Assembly (NCBI GenBank): GCA_050303815.1
Contig: JBNLCM010000060.1
Span: 25,346 to 89,345 of the forward strand
Direction of reading: 5' to 3'
DNA length: 64,000 nt
Source: Cognatazoarcus sp050303815
GTDB lineage: Bacteria; Pseudomonadota; Gammaproteobacteria; Burkholderiales; Rhodocyclaceae
The position numbers and the translations under genes were made by a program. Numbering within the stretch: position 1 is the stretch's first letter; each line of letters begins with the position of its first letter. The notes under the pieces are model-generated. The model was given only the letters and a program-made list of their open reading frames with translations. It was not told the origin of the DNA and did not search any database. Below are positions 35,861 through 42,994 of the stretch, piece by piece.

Positions 35861-37030
35861 ATGCTCCGCTCCCCCGTCGCCATCATCGTCGTTGCCCAGC
35901 TGCTGGGAACGTCCCTCTGGTTCTCGGCCAACAGTGCCGCCGACGACCTTATGCGGACCTGGCACATCGGGCTCGCCGATCTCGGCGCGCTGACCAATGC
36001 CGTCCAGGCGGGATTCATCGCCGGCACGCTTTTCTTCTCGCTGACCGGGCTGGCGGATCGCTTTGCAGCGAGCCGCATCTTCGGCCTCTGCGCCGTCGCC
36101 GGCGCCGGCTTCAATGCGGCCTTTGCGCTCGTCGCTGGCGGCCTCGACAGCGGCCTGCCCTTGCGCTTCGCGGTGGGCTTCTGCCTCGCCGGCGTCTATC
36201 CGCTGGGCATGAAGCTGGTCGTCAGCTGGGTGCCCGAACGGGCCGGCGCGGCGCTCGCCCAACTGGTCGGCATGCTCACCCTGGGGACCGCGCTGCCCCA
36301 CGGTGTCCGCTGGGTCGGTGGCGACTGGCCGTGGCAGGCGCCCATCCTGGTCTCCTCGGTGCTCGCACTCCTCGCCGCGGCGATGATCGTGGCGCTGGGC
36401 GACGGGCCCCACCTCAAGCGACGCCATGACGCCCCGCCGCTGCGGCTCGGGCGGGTGCTCTACGCCTTCCGCCTGCCCGCGTTCCGGGCCTCGGCGCTGG
36501 CCTATTTCGGCCACCAGTGGGAGCTCTACGCGCTGTGGACAATCCTGCCGACGCTCGCCCTCGTCACCGGAGTCGCCGAGGTGTTCGGCGGCGCGTCCGC
36601 CGTGGCCTTTCTGGTGATGGGCTTCGGCACGCTCGGTTGCCTGGCCGGAGGCGAGCTGTCGCGGCGGATCGGCAGCGCGCGTGTCGCTGCCCTCGCCCTG
36701 GCGGGGTCGGCCCTCTGCTGTGCGCTGTTCCCGATCCTCTCGGATGCGCTGCCACCCTGGGCGCTGTTGGCGCTGCTGCTTTTTTGGGGCACCACGGTGG
36801 TGTCGGATTCGCCCCACTTCTCCGCCCTGTCCGCCCGCGCCTGCCCGCCGGAGATCGTCGGCAGCGCACTGGCCTTCCAGAACGCGATCGGCTTCGCGGT
36901 CACGATGGGTTCCATCGCATTGTGCACGCGGCTCGTCGACACCTGGGGTACGAGCATTGGCTGGCTGCTCCTGCCCGGCCCGTTGCTGGGCCTGCTGGCC
37001 CTCTCGCCACTGGTTCGTCGCGGCGCCTGA
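35861..37030 (+). CDS. MFS transporter
   Basis: A 389-residue major facilitator with about 12 hydrophobic segments. N-terminal LLGTSLWFSANSAADDL and the following GFIAGTLFFSLTGLADRFAAS (loop 2-3 motif) are typical of an uncharacterised MFS subgroup common in proteobacteria. No substrate clue is present. It is divergent from the GH17 gene; the 97-base gap presumably holds both promoters. Confidence 0.82.
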   Translation: MLRSPVAIIVVAQLLGTSLWFSANSAADDLMRTWHIGLADLGALTNAVQAGFIAGTLFFSLTGLADRFAASRIFGLCAVAGAGFNAAFALVAGGLDSGLPLRFAVGFCLAGVYPLGMKLVVSWVPERAGAALAQLVGMLTLGTALPHGVRWVGGDWPWQAPILVSSVLALLAAAMIVALGDGPHLKRRHDAPPLRLGRVLYAFRLPAFRASALAYFGHQWELYALWTILPTLALVTGVAEVFGGASAVAFLVMGFGTLGCLAGGELSRRIGSARVAALALAGSALCCALFPILSDALPPWALLALLLFWGTTVVSDSPHFSALSARACPPEIVGSALAFQNAIGFAVTMGSIALCTRLVDTWGTSIGWLLLPGPLLGLLALSPLVRRGA

Positions 37031-37166
37031 CCGGCGGCGTGGAACGGTTTGGCGGGCATCCGCTCCAAACTCCCACGGGCGCGTGGCCGCGATGCCCCTG
37101 TAAGTACCCGCGACCAGCACCCGTCCACAGCCCAGGGCAATGTTGCCGAGGCATGGGAGCGGAACG

Positions 37167-37667
37167 ATGAAACGACGAGATGTGCTGGTGGGCGTCGCCG
37201 GGTTGCTGCTGGGGGCCGGCCTGCCCGCCAGCGCCCGCCGGGGAGAGCCGAGTATGACCCTCGACAAGAGTGACAAGGAATGGGCCGCGCTGCTACCCGC
37301 TCCGGCCTATGCGGTGCTGTTCGAAGAGGCGACCGAGCGACCGGGCAGCAGTCCGCTCAACCACGAGAAGCGCGACGGTACCTACATCTGTGCGGCGTGC
37401 TTCCTGCCCCTCTTCAGCAGCGCCGCGAAGTACGACAGCGGCACGGGCTGGCCGAGCTTCTTCCAGCCGCTGCCCGACGCGCTGGGTACCAAGACCGACT
37501 GGAAGATGATCCTGCCGCGCACCGAGTACCACTGCAGCCGCTGCGGCGGACACCAGGGCCACGTCTTTGACGACGGACCGCCGCCGACCGGCAAGCGCTA
37601 TTGCAACAATGGCGTGGCACTGCGCTTTGTGCCCGACGGTGAGGCCCTGCCGCCTCTGCGGACCTGA
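37167..37667 (+). CDS. msrB: Exported peptide-methionine (R)-S-oxide reductase MsrB
   Basis: Repairs methionine-R-sulfoxide in proteins. The 166-residue product has a Tat-like leader (MKRRDVLVGVAGLLLGAG), so it probably acts in the periplasm. The mature domain carries two zinc CxxC pairs (CAAC and CSRC), the GTGWPSFF motif, GHQGHVFDDGPPPTGKRYC with the catalytic Cys, and NGVALRF. ATG 37167 follows a GGAACG site. Periplasmic MsrB proteins often depend on a membrane partner; none is visible here. Confidence 0.92.
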   Translation: MKRRDVLVGVAGLLLGAGLPASARRGEPSMTLDKSDKEWAALLPAPAYAVLFEEATERPGSSPLNHEKRDGTYICAACFLPLFSSAAKYDSGTGWPSFFQPLPDALGTKTDWKMILPRTEYHCSRCGGHQGHVFDDGPPPTGKRYCNNGVALRFVPDGEALPPLRT

Positions 37668-37704
37668 CGCCGCCTTCGTCCGGCGTGTCGGCATGGGCTC
37701 CCGA

Positions 37705-37720
37705 TGTCGCAAATGCGACA
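37705..37720. promoter_or_regulatory. NifA-type upstream activator sequence (TGT-N10-ACA)
   Basis: TGTCGCAAATGCGACA is a perfect 7-bp inverted repeat with a 2-base centre. It fits the NifA binding consensus TGT-N10-ACA exactly. It lies about 57 bases upstream of a sigma-54-like promoter and 96 bases before the ferredoxin ATG. Another enhancer-binding protein could use the same dyad. Confidence 0.6.
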
Positions 37721-37761
37721 GTCGGAGTCGCGCAAGGCGCTGAGAAATCAGTGATTCGTGC

Positions 37762-37778
37762 TTGGCCCGATTCCTGCA
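37762..37778 (+). promoter_or_regulatory. Sigma-54-like promoter for the FeSI-nifZ genes
   Basis: TTGGCCCGATTCCTGCA has GG at 37764-37765 and GC at 37776-37777 with exactly ten bases between, the invariant -24/-12 spacing of sigma-54 promoters. Agreement with TGGCAC-N5-TTGCA is good but not complete (CTGCA at -12). The position downstream of the TGT-N10-ACA dyad and upstream of nif-type genes strengthens it. Confidence 0.6.
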
Positions 37779-37815
37779 CCGTGATCGTCGTCGATCACCT
37801 TGCGGAGGCGCTCCC

Positions 37816-38142
37816 ATGCCCAAACCCGGAAAACATGTCCTTGTCTGTGTCCAGTCGCGGCCGCCGGGCCACCCGCGCGGGTCCTGTGGCGAGAAGGGGT
37901 GCGCCCAGGTCTATCAACGCTTCATGGACGAGTTTCAGGCGCGCAACCTGTGGGCCGACTGCATGCTCACCAATACGGGTTGCCTGGGCCCCTGCTCGAG
38001 CGGTCCGACCGTGCTGGTCTATCCGGACAGCGTCATGTACAGCGGTGTCTCGCCGGACGACGTCGTCGAGCTGATCGAGCGCCACCTCGTAGCGGGCGAG
38101 CCGGTCGAGCGCTTGCTGGCCGCGCCGGGTGTCTGGGACTGA
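37816..38142 (+). CDS. Thioredoxin-fold [2Fe-2S] ferredoxin, Shethna protein I (FeSI)-like
   Basis: A 108-residue soluble electron carrier. It opens HVLVCVQSRPPGHPRGSCGEKG and has the second cysteine pair in TGCLGPCSSGP, the four-Cys layout of thioredoxin-like [2Fe-2S] ferredoxins. The closest family I know is the nif-cluster FeSI protein of Azotobacter vinelandii; related ferredoxins are linked to nitrogenase. GGAGG precedes ATG 37816 by seven bases. nifZ follows after four bases. With the upstream NifA/sigma-54-like elements this suggests expression during nitrogen fixation. No other nif gene is in the window. Confidence 0.85.
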   Translation: MPKPGKHVLVCVQSRPPGHPRGSCGEKGCAQVYQRFMDEFQARNLWADCMLTNTGCLGPCSSGPTVLVYPDSVMYSGVSPDDVVELIERHLVAGEPVERLLAAPGVWD

Positions 38143-38146
38143 CGCC

Positions 38147-38404
38147 ATGGAGGACACACGTTTTCGGATCGGCGAGCTCGTCTTCGCCAGTGAGCCCATC
38201 TACAACGATGGCAGCCTGCCGGACGAGCCGGACGACGCCGTTCTCGCCGCCGCGGGTTCGAAAGGGGTCGTCGTGCGCTGCGGGCATCTGGCCGAAGCGC
38301 CCGGGCAGGAGATCTTCCTGGTGCGCTTCGAGGATACGTCCGGCTCGCTGGGGCCACCCGTCGGCTGTCTTGCCGACGAACTGGCGAGCGAGCCACCGGG
38401 CTGA
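38147..38404 (+). CDS. nifZ: NifZ family protein
   Basis: An 85-residue protein matching the NifZ domain: FRIGELVFASEPIYNDGSLPD, a central AAAGSKGVVVRCGH, then EIFLVRFED and C-terminal VGCLADEL. NifZ assists maturation of the second P-cluster of the nitrogenase MoFe protein in Azotobacter. This form is a short single-domain version. It follows the FeSI-type ferredoxin gene by four bases and presumably shares its promoter. The alternative start GTG 38129 would overlap the ferredoxin stop. NifZ-domain proteins also occur outside nif clusters, so a nif role is an inference. Confidence 0.75.
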   Translation: MEDTRFRIGELVFASEPIYNDGSLPDEPDDAVLAAAGSKGVVVRCGHLAEAPGQEIFLVRFEDTSGSLGPPVGCLADELASEPPG

Positions 38405-38425
38405 CGGCGCGCAGGACGGCCGTGT

Positions 38426-38797
38426 TCAGCGCACGGCGCCGTCTGCCAGCGGCAGGTTCGCGAGAGCCAGGGTGACCGCGGCGGCCGTGAACGGCTTGGG
38501 CACGAAGCCCTGGATGCCGAGCTCGATGAGACGGGCCAGCCGATCACGATCCCGCTCGGCGGTGATCAGGATCACCGGTGCTTCGCCGCCAATCGCCCGA
38601 TAGTTGCGGAGGAACTCTTCGCCGCTCGTCCGCGGCATGTCGCACTCGGTGAAGATCGCTTGAAATCGCTGTTCGAGCGCCAACCGCAGCGCCTGCTCGC
38701 CATCGCCGGCGACGACAACGTCACAGCCGGCCTGCCGGAGAATCGCGGCAAGCGCCTCTCGCTCGGCTGGCGTGTCGTCCGCGACGAGTATGTGCAT
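38426..38797 (-). CDS. Single-domain receiver with Glu in place of the phosphoacceptor Asp
   Basis: A 123-residue CheY-like protein. The acidic pocket (VADD, residues 7-8), the switch Thr (ILITAE) and the Lys (VPKPF) are conserved. However, the phosphorylation loop reads FTECDMPRTSG, so the residue four before the Pro is Glu51 rather than Asp. A Glu at this place cannot be phosphorylated normally and often mimics the active state. No kinase is adjacent. It is convergent with nifZ, 21 bases apart. Confidence 0.82.
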   Translation of the reverse strand: MHILVADDTPAEREALAAILRQAGCDVVVAGDGEQALRLALEQRFQAIFTECDMPRTSGEEFLRNYRAIGGEAPVILITAERDRDRLARLIELGIQGFVPKPFTAAAVTLALANLPLADGAVR

Positions 38798-38897
38798 CGT
38801 GCCTCGCAAGGCCGTGCAGGCGGCGGGGAGGCCGCACCGCATTGGTTTTCCGGTGCCGGTCGGTTATGTTGCTGCGCGTTGCCCGACGAGCCAGCCC

Positions 38898-39365
38898 GTG
38901 ACTACGCAGCCCCCCCAACGCCGCTTTGCCGACCGTGTCCGGCAGATCGCCCTCTTCGAGGTGGGCGGCCTGCTGCTGATCACGCCGCCCTTCATGTGGG
39001 CGTCGGGCGTCGGATTCGAACATTCCATCGGACTGCTCGCGTCGGCGGCATTGGTGGCGGCTGTCTGGAACGCAGCCTACAACGTGTGCTTCGATTTCGT
39101 CGAGGGACGCATGACGGGGAGAACGGCGGATCAGCGGCCGTGGCGCCTGCGTGCGCTGCATGCGGTGGGCTTCGAGCTGGGTCTGCTGCTCCTGACCCTG
39201 CCGCTCGTGATGGTCTGGACGGGACTGGACTGGCGGGCCGCCCTGCTCGCCGACCTGGCCCTGGCTGCTGCCTACGTTGTGTATGCGTTTGCGTTCAATC
39301 TGGCCTATGACCGGGCGTTCCCGATTCGCCCGCTGTCGTTGCCCGACCGGATCCTGCGGGATTGA
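38898..39365 (+). CDS. PACE family efflux transporter
   Basis: A 155-residue protein with four TM helices arranged as two bacterial transmembrane pair repeats: FEVGGLLLITPPFMWASG and later FELGLLLLTLPLVMVWTGL. Between and after them are WNAAYNVCFDFVEGR and FAFNLAYDRAFPI. This is the pattern of AceI-type PACE proteins, which export biocides such as chlorhexidine or diamines. GTG 38898 is the start that leaves a normal-length protein; the frame is open further upstream. The substrate is unknown. Confidence 0.85.
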   Translation: MTTQPPQRRFADRVRQIALFEVGGLLLITPPFMWASGVGFEHSIGLLASAALVAAVWNAAYNVCFDFVEGRMTGRTADQRPWRLRALHAVGFELGLLLLTLPLVMVWTGLDWRAALLADLALAAAYVVYAFAFNLAYDRAFPIRPLSLPDRILRD

Positions 39366-39417
39366 CCCGGATCGCCACGAGCGTGCACCATCGGCCGCAC
39401 CCCGAGCCGAGCCCATC

Positions 39418-40461
39418 ATGATTCCCCTCGAGTCCCATGTCGCGCTGACCGCACTGAATACCTTCGGCCTGCCCGCCGTGGCGCACCGTTTCGCCCGTGT
39501 CGATTCGGTCGCGACCGCGCGCGGGCTGGTGGCAGACGGACACCTGGCTTGCGGCCATACCGTGCTCGGTGGCGGCAGCAACACCATCTTCGAGGGCGAC
39601 GTGGCCGGCGTGCTGCTCCACGTGGTCATCCGGGGCCGCCGTCTGGTCTCGGAAAGCGACGATGCCTGGGTGGTCGAGGCCGGGGCTGGCGAGAACTGGC
39701 ATGACTTCGTCTGCTGGACCCTCGCTCAGGGGTGGCCGGGCCTGGAGAACCTAGCACTCATTCCGGGGACGGTTGGCGCCGCACCGATCCAGAACATCGG
39801 CGCGTACGGGGTCGAGATGGCCGCGCGCTTTTCGGCCCTCGACGCGGTCGAGCTGTCGAGCGGCGAAGTCCGGACCTTCGATGCCGCCGATTGCGCCTTT
39901 GGCTACCGGGACAGTTGCTTCAAGGGAGTCGAGCGTGGGCGCTGGCTGATCACTGCCGTGCGCTTTTCGCTGCCCAGGCGCTGGGCGCCTGTCCTCGACT
40001 ACGCTGACGTGGCCGGTGAGTTGCGGGCCAGGGGTATCCAGCACCCCGAACCGGCTGAGGTGGCCAATGCCGTCATGGCGATCCGTCGGCGCAAGCTGCC
40101 CGACCCGGCCCAGGTCGGCAATGCCGGCAGCTTCTTCAAGAACCCGGTGCTCGACGCCGGACGGGCCGCCCGCTTCCGCCGTCAACATCCGGGCGCGCCG
40201 TGCCACGACCTGGGCGACGGCACATCCAAGCTGGCTGCCGGCTGGCTGATCGACCAGTGCGGCTGGAAGGGTCGGGCGATCGGGCCGGTGGGCGTGTACG
40301 AGCGTCAGGCGCTGGTTCTGGTCAATCTTGGGGGGGCGACGGGGGCCGACGTGCGTCTTGCGGCAGCCGCGATCCAGGCGTCGGTGAGGGAACGCTTCGA
40401 CATCGCGCTGGAACCCGAACCGGTATTCGTCGGCGCGGACCGAGGCGCTCGGGTGGTCTGA
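39418..40461 (+). CDS. murB: UDP-N-acetylmuramate dehydrogenase MurB (type I)
   Basis: Flavoenzyme that reduces UDP-GlcNAc-enolpyruvate to UDP-MurNAc in peptidoglycan synthesis. The 347-residue protein has the NTFGLPA start, FAD motif LGGGSNTIF, the IPGTVGAAPIQNIGAYGVE segment, FGYRDSCFK, and NAGSFFKNP with the catalytic Ser. The C-terminal portion is the longer E. coli-like type I form. ATG 39418. It appears to be monocistronic. Confidence 0.94.
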   Translation: MIPLESHVALTALNTFGLPAVAHRFARVDSVATARGLVADGHLACGHTVLGGGSNTIFEGDVAGVLLHVVIRGRRLVSESDDAWVVEAGAGENWHDFVCWTLAQGWPGLENLALIPGTVGAAPIQNIGAYGVEMAARFSALDAVELSSGEVRTFDAADCAFGYRDSCFKGVERGRWLITAVRFSLPRRWAPVLDYADVAGELRARGIQHPEPAEVANAVMAIRRRKLPDPAQVGNAGSFFKNPVLDAGRAARFRRQHPGAPCHDLGDGTSKLAAGWLIDQCGWKGRAIGPVGVYERQALVLVNLGGATGADVRLAAAAIQASVRERFDIALEPEPVFVGADRGARVV

Positions 40462-40635
40462 GGCTGCGGCGACCGTCCTGACCGTCGCGGTCATCCGACG
40501 CGGTCTGTCGCTGGCGTCCGCAGCGGGCCGTCGCCGGTGCGTTGATCGGCCTGATGGTGGGCGAGGGCGCTTAAGAACAGCGGGCCTTTGCCGAAGAAGA
40601 CTCCATCGCGAACCCTAGCAACTGGACGGCAAACC

Positions 40636-41208
40636 ATGGAAGACAACGATACTCGTCGCGGCAGCAGCGCCCGCACGCCCGATCTCGACTGGAGCCAGGT
40701 CAAGGAAACCGTGCTGCTGCTCCAGTTGGCTGCCGGGCAGATCGAGGCCGCGATGCGGGAGGGGGGCAACTCCGTTGACGTGCTGATCGACAGCTTCACG
40801 ACGCTGGCCGGCAGCATGCGGATGCTGTCGACGACCGCCCTGTCGCTGGAGGACACCCCCGAGAACGCGCCCATCAAGGCCCAGTTGACGTCCCAGGCCG
40901 GCGAGGCCGGGCAGATGGTGCATGCCTCCATCGTCGCATTCCAGTTCTACGACAAGCTGGCCCAGCGCCTGGCGCATGTCTGCCACAGTCTCGATGCGCT
41001 CGGATTGCTCGTCGGCGACCATGGCCGGCTGTTCAATCCGGCCGAGTGGGTCGGTCTGCAGGAGAAGATCCGCGCCCGCTACTCGACCCAGGAAGAGCAC
41101 GAGATGTTCGAGGCAGTCATGAACGGCATGTCCGTTCAGGAAGCGATCGAGCACTACCAGCAAAAGGCCGACGCGTCGCAGGACGGCAACGACATCGAGT
41201 TGTTCTGA
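40636..41208 (+). CDS. Helical soluble protein of unknown function, possibly chemotaxis-linked
   Basis: A 190-residue, mostly helical protein without TM segments or signal peptide. A long central helix region (SSARTPDLDWSQVKETVLLL ... VAFQFYDKLAQRLAHVCHSL) recalls four-helix proteins such as CheZ. The C-terminus ends in the acidic pentapeptide DIELF after a flexible linker, which could be a docking tail. These resemblances are weak and I cannot name a family. ATG 40636 was chosen; an upstream in-frame start at 40588 adds 16 unlikely residues. A clear terminator follows. Confidence 0.65.
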   Translation: MEDNDTRRGSSARTPDLDWSQVKETVLLLQLAAGQIEAAMREGGNSVDVLIDSFTTLAGSMRMLSTTALSLEDTPENAPIKAQLTSQAGEAGQMVHASIVAFQFYDKLAQRLAHVCHSLDALGLLVGDHGRLFNPAEWVGLQEKIRARYSTQEEHEMFEAVMNGMSVQEAIEHYQQKADASQDGNDIELF

Positions 41209-41234
41209 CGTCGCGTTCCGGCTGGATCGTCGAG

Positions 41235-41256
41235 AGCCCCCGATAGGGGGCTTTTT
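41235..41256 (+). terminator. Intrinsic terminator
   Basis: A perfect 7-bp stem AGCCCCC/GGGGGCT with a GATA loop is followed directly by TTTT. It lies 27 bases after the stop of the preceding gene. This is the best terminator in the window. Confidence 0.88.
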
Positions 41257-41406
41257 CATGGGCGCCCGGCGCTCGTGAGGGCCGGGCGCATACCTGGTTC
41301 CCGACCGGGTTGCCGGCTGACTGCCGGCCAGGGGAGCCGCTCAAGGGCGGGCAGAGGCCGTTTATCGCCAAATTCGCGAAAAACGATTTGTGGTGTTGTT
41401 TTAAGT

Positions 41407-41437
41407 TTTTGGTAGATATTTAATTAAATCACCAAAA
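41407..41437. promoter_or_regulatory. AT-rich dyad (candidate operator) upstream of the sensory operon
   Basis: TTTTGGT at 41407-41413 and ACCAAAA at 41431-41437 form the outer arms. Between them is the 12-base palindrome ATTTAATTAAAT (41418-41429), with a 3-base asymmetry. It sits in a strikingly AT-rich 100-base stretch in an otherwise GC-rich window, 28 bases before the first gene of the operon. It probably contains the promoter and a regulator site; no exact -35/-10 pair is asserted. Confidence 0.5.
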
Positions 41438-41465
41438 TTTCTTCGGGCCGCGGCTCGGGGGTACC

Positions 41466-42599
41466 ATGAATCCGCTCATGCAACGGCTTTTCCACACTGT
41501 GCGGGACGGGCTGTTCATCATTTCGCGCCAGGGGCAGGTCCGCTTCGCCAACGAAGCGGCGCTCCGGCTGATCCCGTCCCGCACGGGCATGCCGATCAAG
41601 AATCCCCAGATCGCCCGGATGGTATCGGGGGCGACGGCCGGGCACATCACCGTGCCCCATGTGGAGCGCATCCAGCTGGGCGAGGAATGCCTGGTGGCCG
41701 ATGCCGACACGATCCAGGCGCATCTGCTCGCCAGCCCGGTCGGTACCGATTTCGTGGTCGTCCTCTACAACCTGACCGAAGACCAGTTCTTCACCGCCGC
41801 CCTCGATAACCTCGCCCAGCTGATGGAGCGGGAGTGCCGAACGCCGATGGACCGGCTCGACGAGGCCCTGGGTGAGGTGCTGGAACTGTGCAGCGGAGAC
41901 TCCGGGAACGAGCGCCTCGCTTCGGCTCGCGGGCGCGTCGCTACGATTGCACGGCGCCTGAGCGACCAGATCTCGCGCCTCTCCGCGCTCGCCTCACTGT
42001 CCGAGGGGCAGGCGATTCGCTCGGACGACCGGATTCTCGTGCGTGACTGGCTGACCGCCGAGTGTCACGCGATGCGCGACGTCGCCGTCGCGCGCGACGT
42101 CACCGTGGTGGCCCGTGCGGCGGACGACCTGCCACCGCTCTATGGCAGCGAACGCTGGCTTAGCAGGGCCGTCCGCGAGGCGCTGGACAACGCCGTCAAG
42201 TACGCGTCGACGCGTAGCGAGATCGTTGTCAAGGCGGTGCTGCTGAACGGGTTCCTGCGCATCACGGTGCGCAATGAAGGGGTCGGCGTGATGGCCCCCG
42301 CCCTGCGCCAGCGTTTGATGCAGCCCGTGTATCGGGGACGTAACGCGCGCCGGCGCAAGGAGGCTGGATTTGGCATCGGCCTACCCGTGGCACGACAGAT
42401 CGTCGAGGTCCACGGCGGCCGCATGGCCATCGAGCAGGAGGGCAACGACGACTTCAGCTGCGTCATCGAACTGCCCGCCGGCGCACCACAACAACCGGGC
42501 CAGCTTGATCTGGAGCAGGCGCAACGAAATGCGCGCAACCTCGCGCGCCTGATGGAGCGGCGCAAGGCAACGACCGCCGTGTCCGGGAGCGAATCATGA
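41466..42599 (+). CDS. Degenerate soluble sensor kinase (His replaced by Arg)
   Basis: A 377-residue cytoplasmic protein: an N-terminal PAS-like domain (about 1-110), a DHp-like helix and an ATPase domain (about 205-335). The phosphoacceptor box reads ERECRTP where HELRTP is expected, putting Arg122 in place of His. The ATPase domain keeps the N-box (EALDNAVKYA) and G2 box (GFGIGLPVARQIVEVHGG), but G1 is NEGVG rather than DNGxG. It therefore probably cannot autophosphorylate and may bind ATP, act as a phosphatase, or dimerise with another kinase. It overlaps the next receiver gene by four bases. Confidence 0.82.
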   Translation: MNPLMQRLFHTVRDGLFIISRQGQVRFANEAALRLIPSRTGMPIKNPQIARMVSGATAGHITVPHVERIQLGEECLVADADTIQAHLLASPVGTDFVVVLYNLTEDQFFTAALDNLAQLMERECRTPMDRLDEALGEVLELCSGDSGNERLASARGRVATIARRLSDQISRLSALASLSEGQAIRSDDRILVRDWLTAECHAMRDVAVARDVTVVARAADDLPPLYGSERWLSRAVREALDNAVKYASTRSEIVVKAVLLNGFLRITVRNEGVGVMAPALRQRLMQPVYRGRNARRRKEAGFGIGLPVARQIVEVHGGRMAIEQEGNDDFSCVIELPAGAPQQPGQLDLEQAQRNARNLARLMERRKATTAVSGSES

Positions 42600-42985
42600 G
42601 CAAGATCATTCTGATCGTCGAAGACCAGGCGGACATCCGCAAACTGATCCGCATGACCCTCGAATTCGGCGACTACGAACTGCACGAGGCCGACAATGGC
42701 GCGAGTGGCCTGCGGATGGTGGAAGGGCTCAGGCCCCACCTGATGTTGCTCGACGTGATGATGCCCGGTGAACTGGACGGCTTCCAGGTCTGCGAGCGCG
42801 TCAAGAGCGCGCCGGCCCTGGCGGCGACTATGGTCGTCATGCTGACGGCCCGGGGCCAGCAGACCGACCTCGAAGCCGGAGAGAAGGCGGGTGCCGATGC
42901 CTACCTGACCAAGCCCTTCAGCCCGCTCGAACTGATCGACACGGTCGAGGACATGCTCGAAGCACAGGCCGGCAAAGCCGCCTGA
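42596..42985 (+). CDS. Single-domain response regulator
   Basis: A 129-residue CheY-like receiver with all key residues: Glu9-Asp10 pocket (IVEDQ), phosphoacceptor Asp53 (LLDVMMPG), Thr (MLTARG) and Lys (LTKPFSP). There is no output domain, so it must act by protein contact or phosphorelay. Its ATG overlaps the degenerate kinase stop (ATGA). A plausible phosphodonor is the LOV kinase encoded two genes downstream. Confidence 0.9.
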   Translation: MSKIILIVEDQADIRKLIRMTLEFGDYELHEADNGASGLRMVEGLRPHLMLLDVMMPGELDGFQVCERVKSAPALAATMVVMLTARGQQTDLEAGEKAGADAYLTKPFSPLELIDTVEDMLEAQAGKAA

Positions 42986-42994
42986 GGACGCGGC

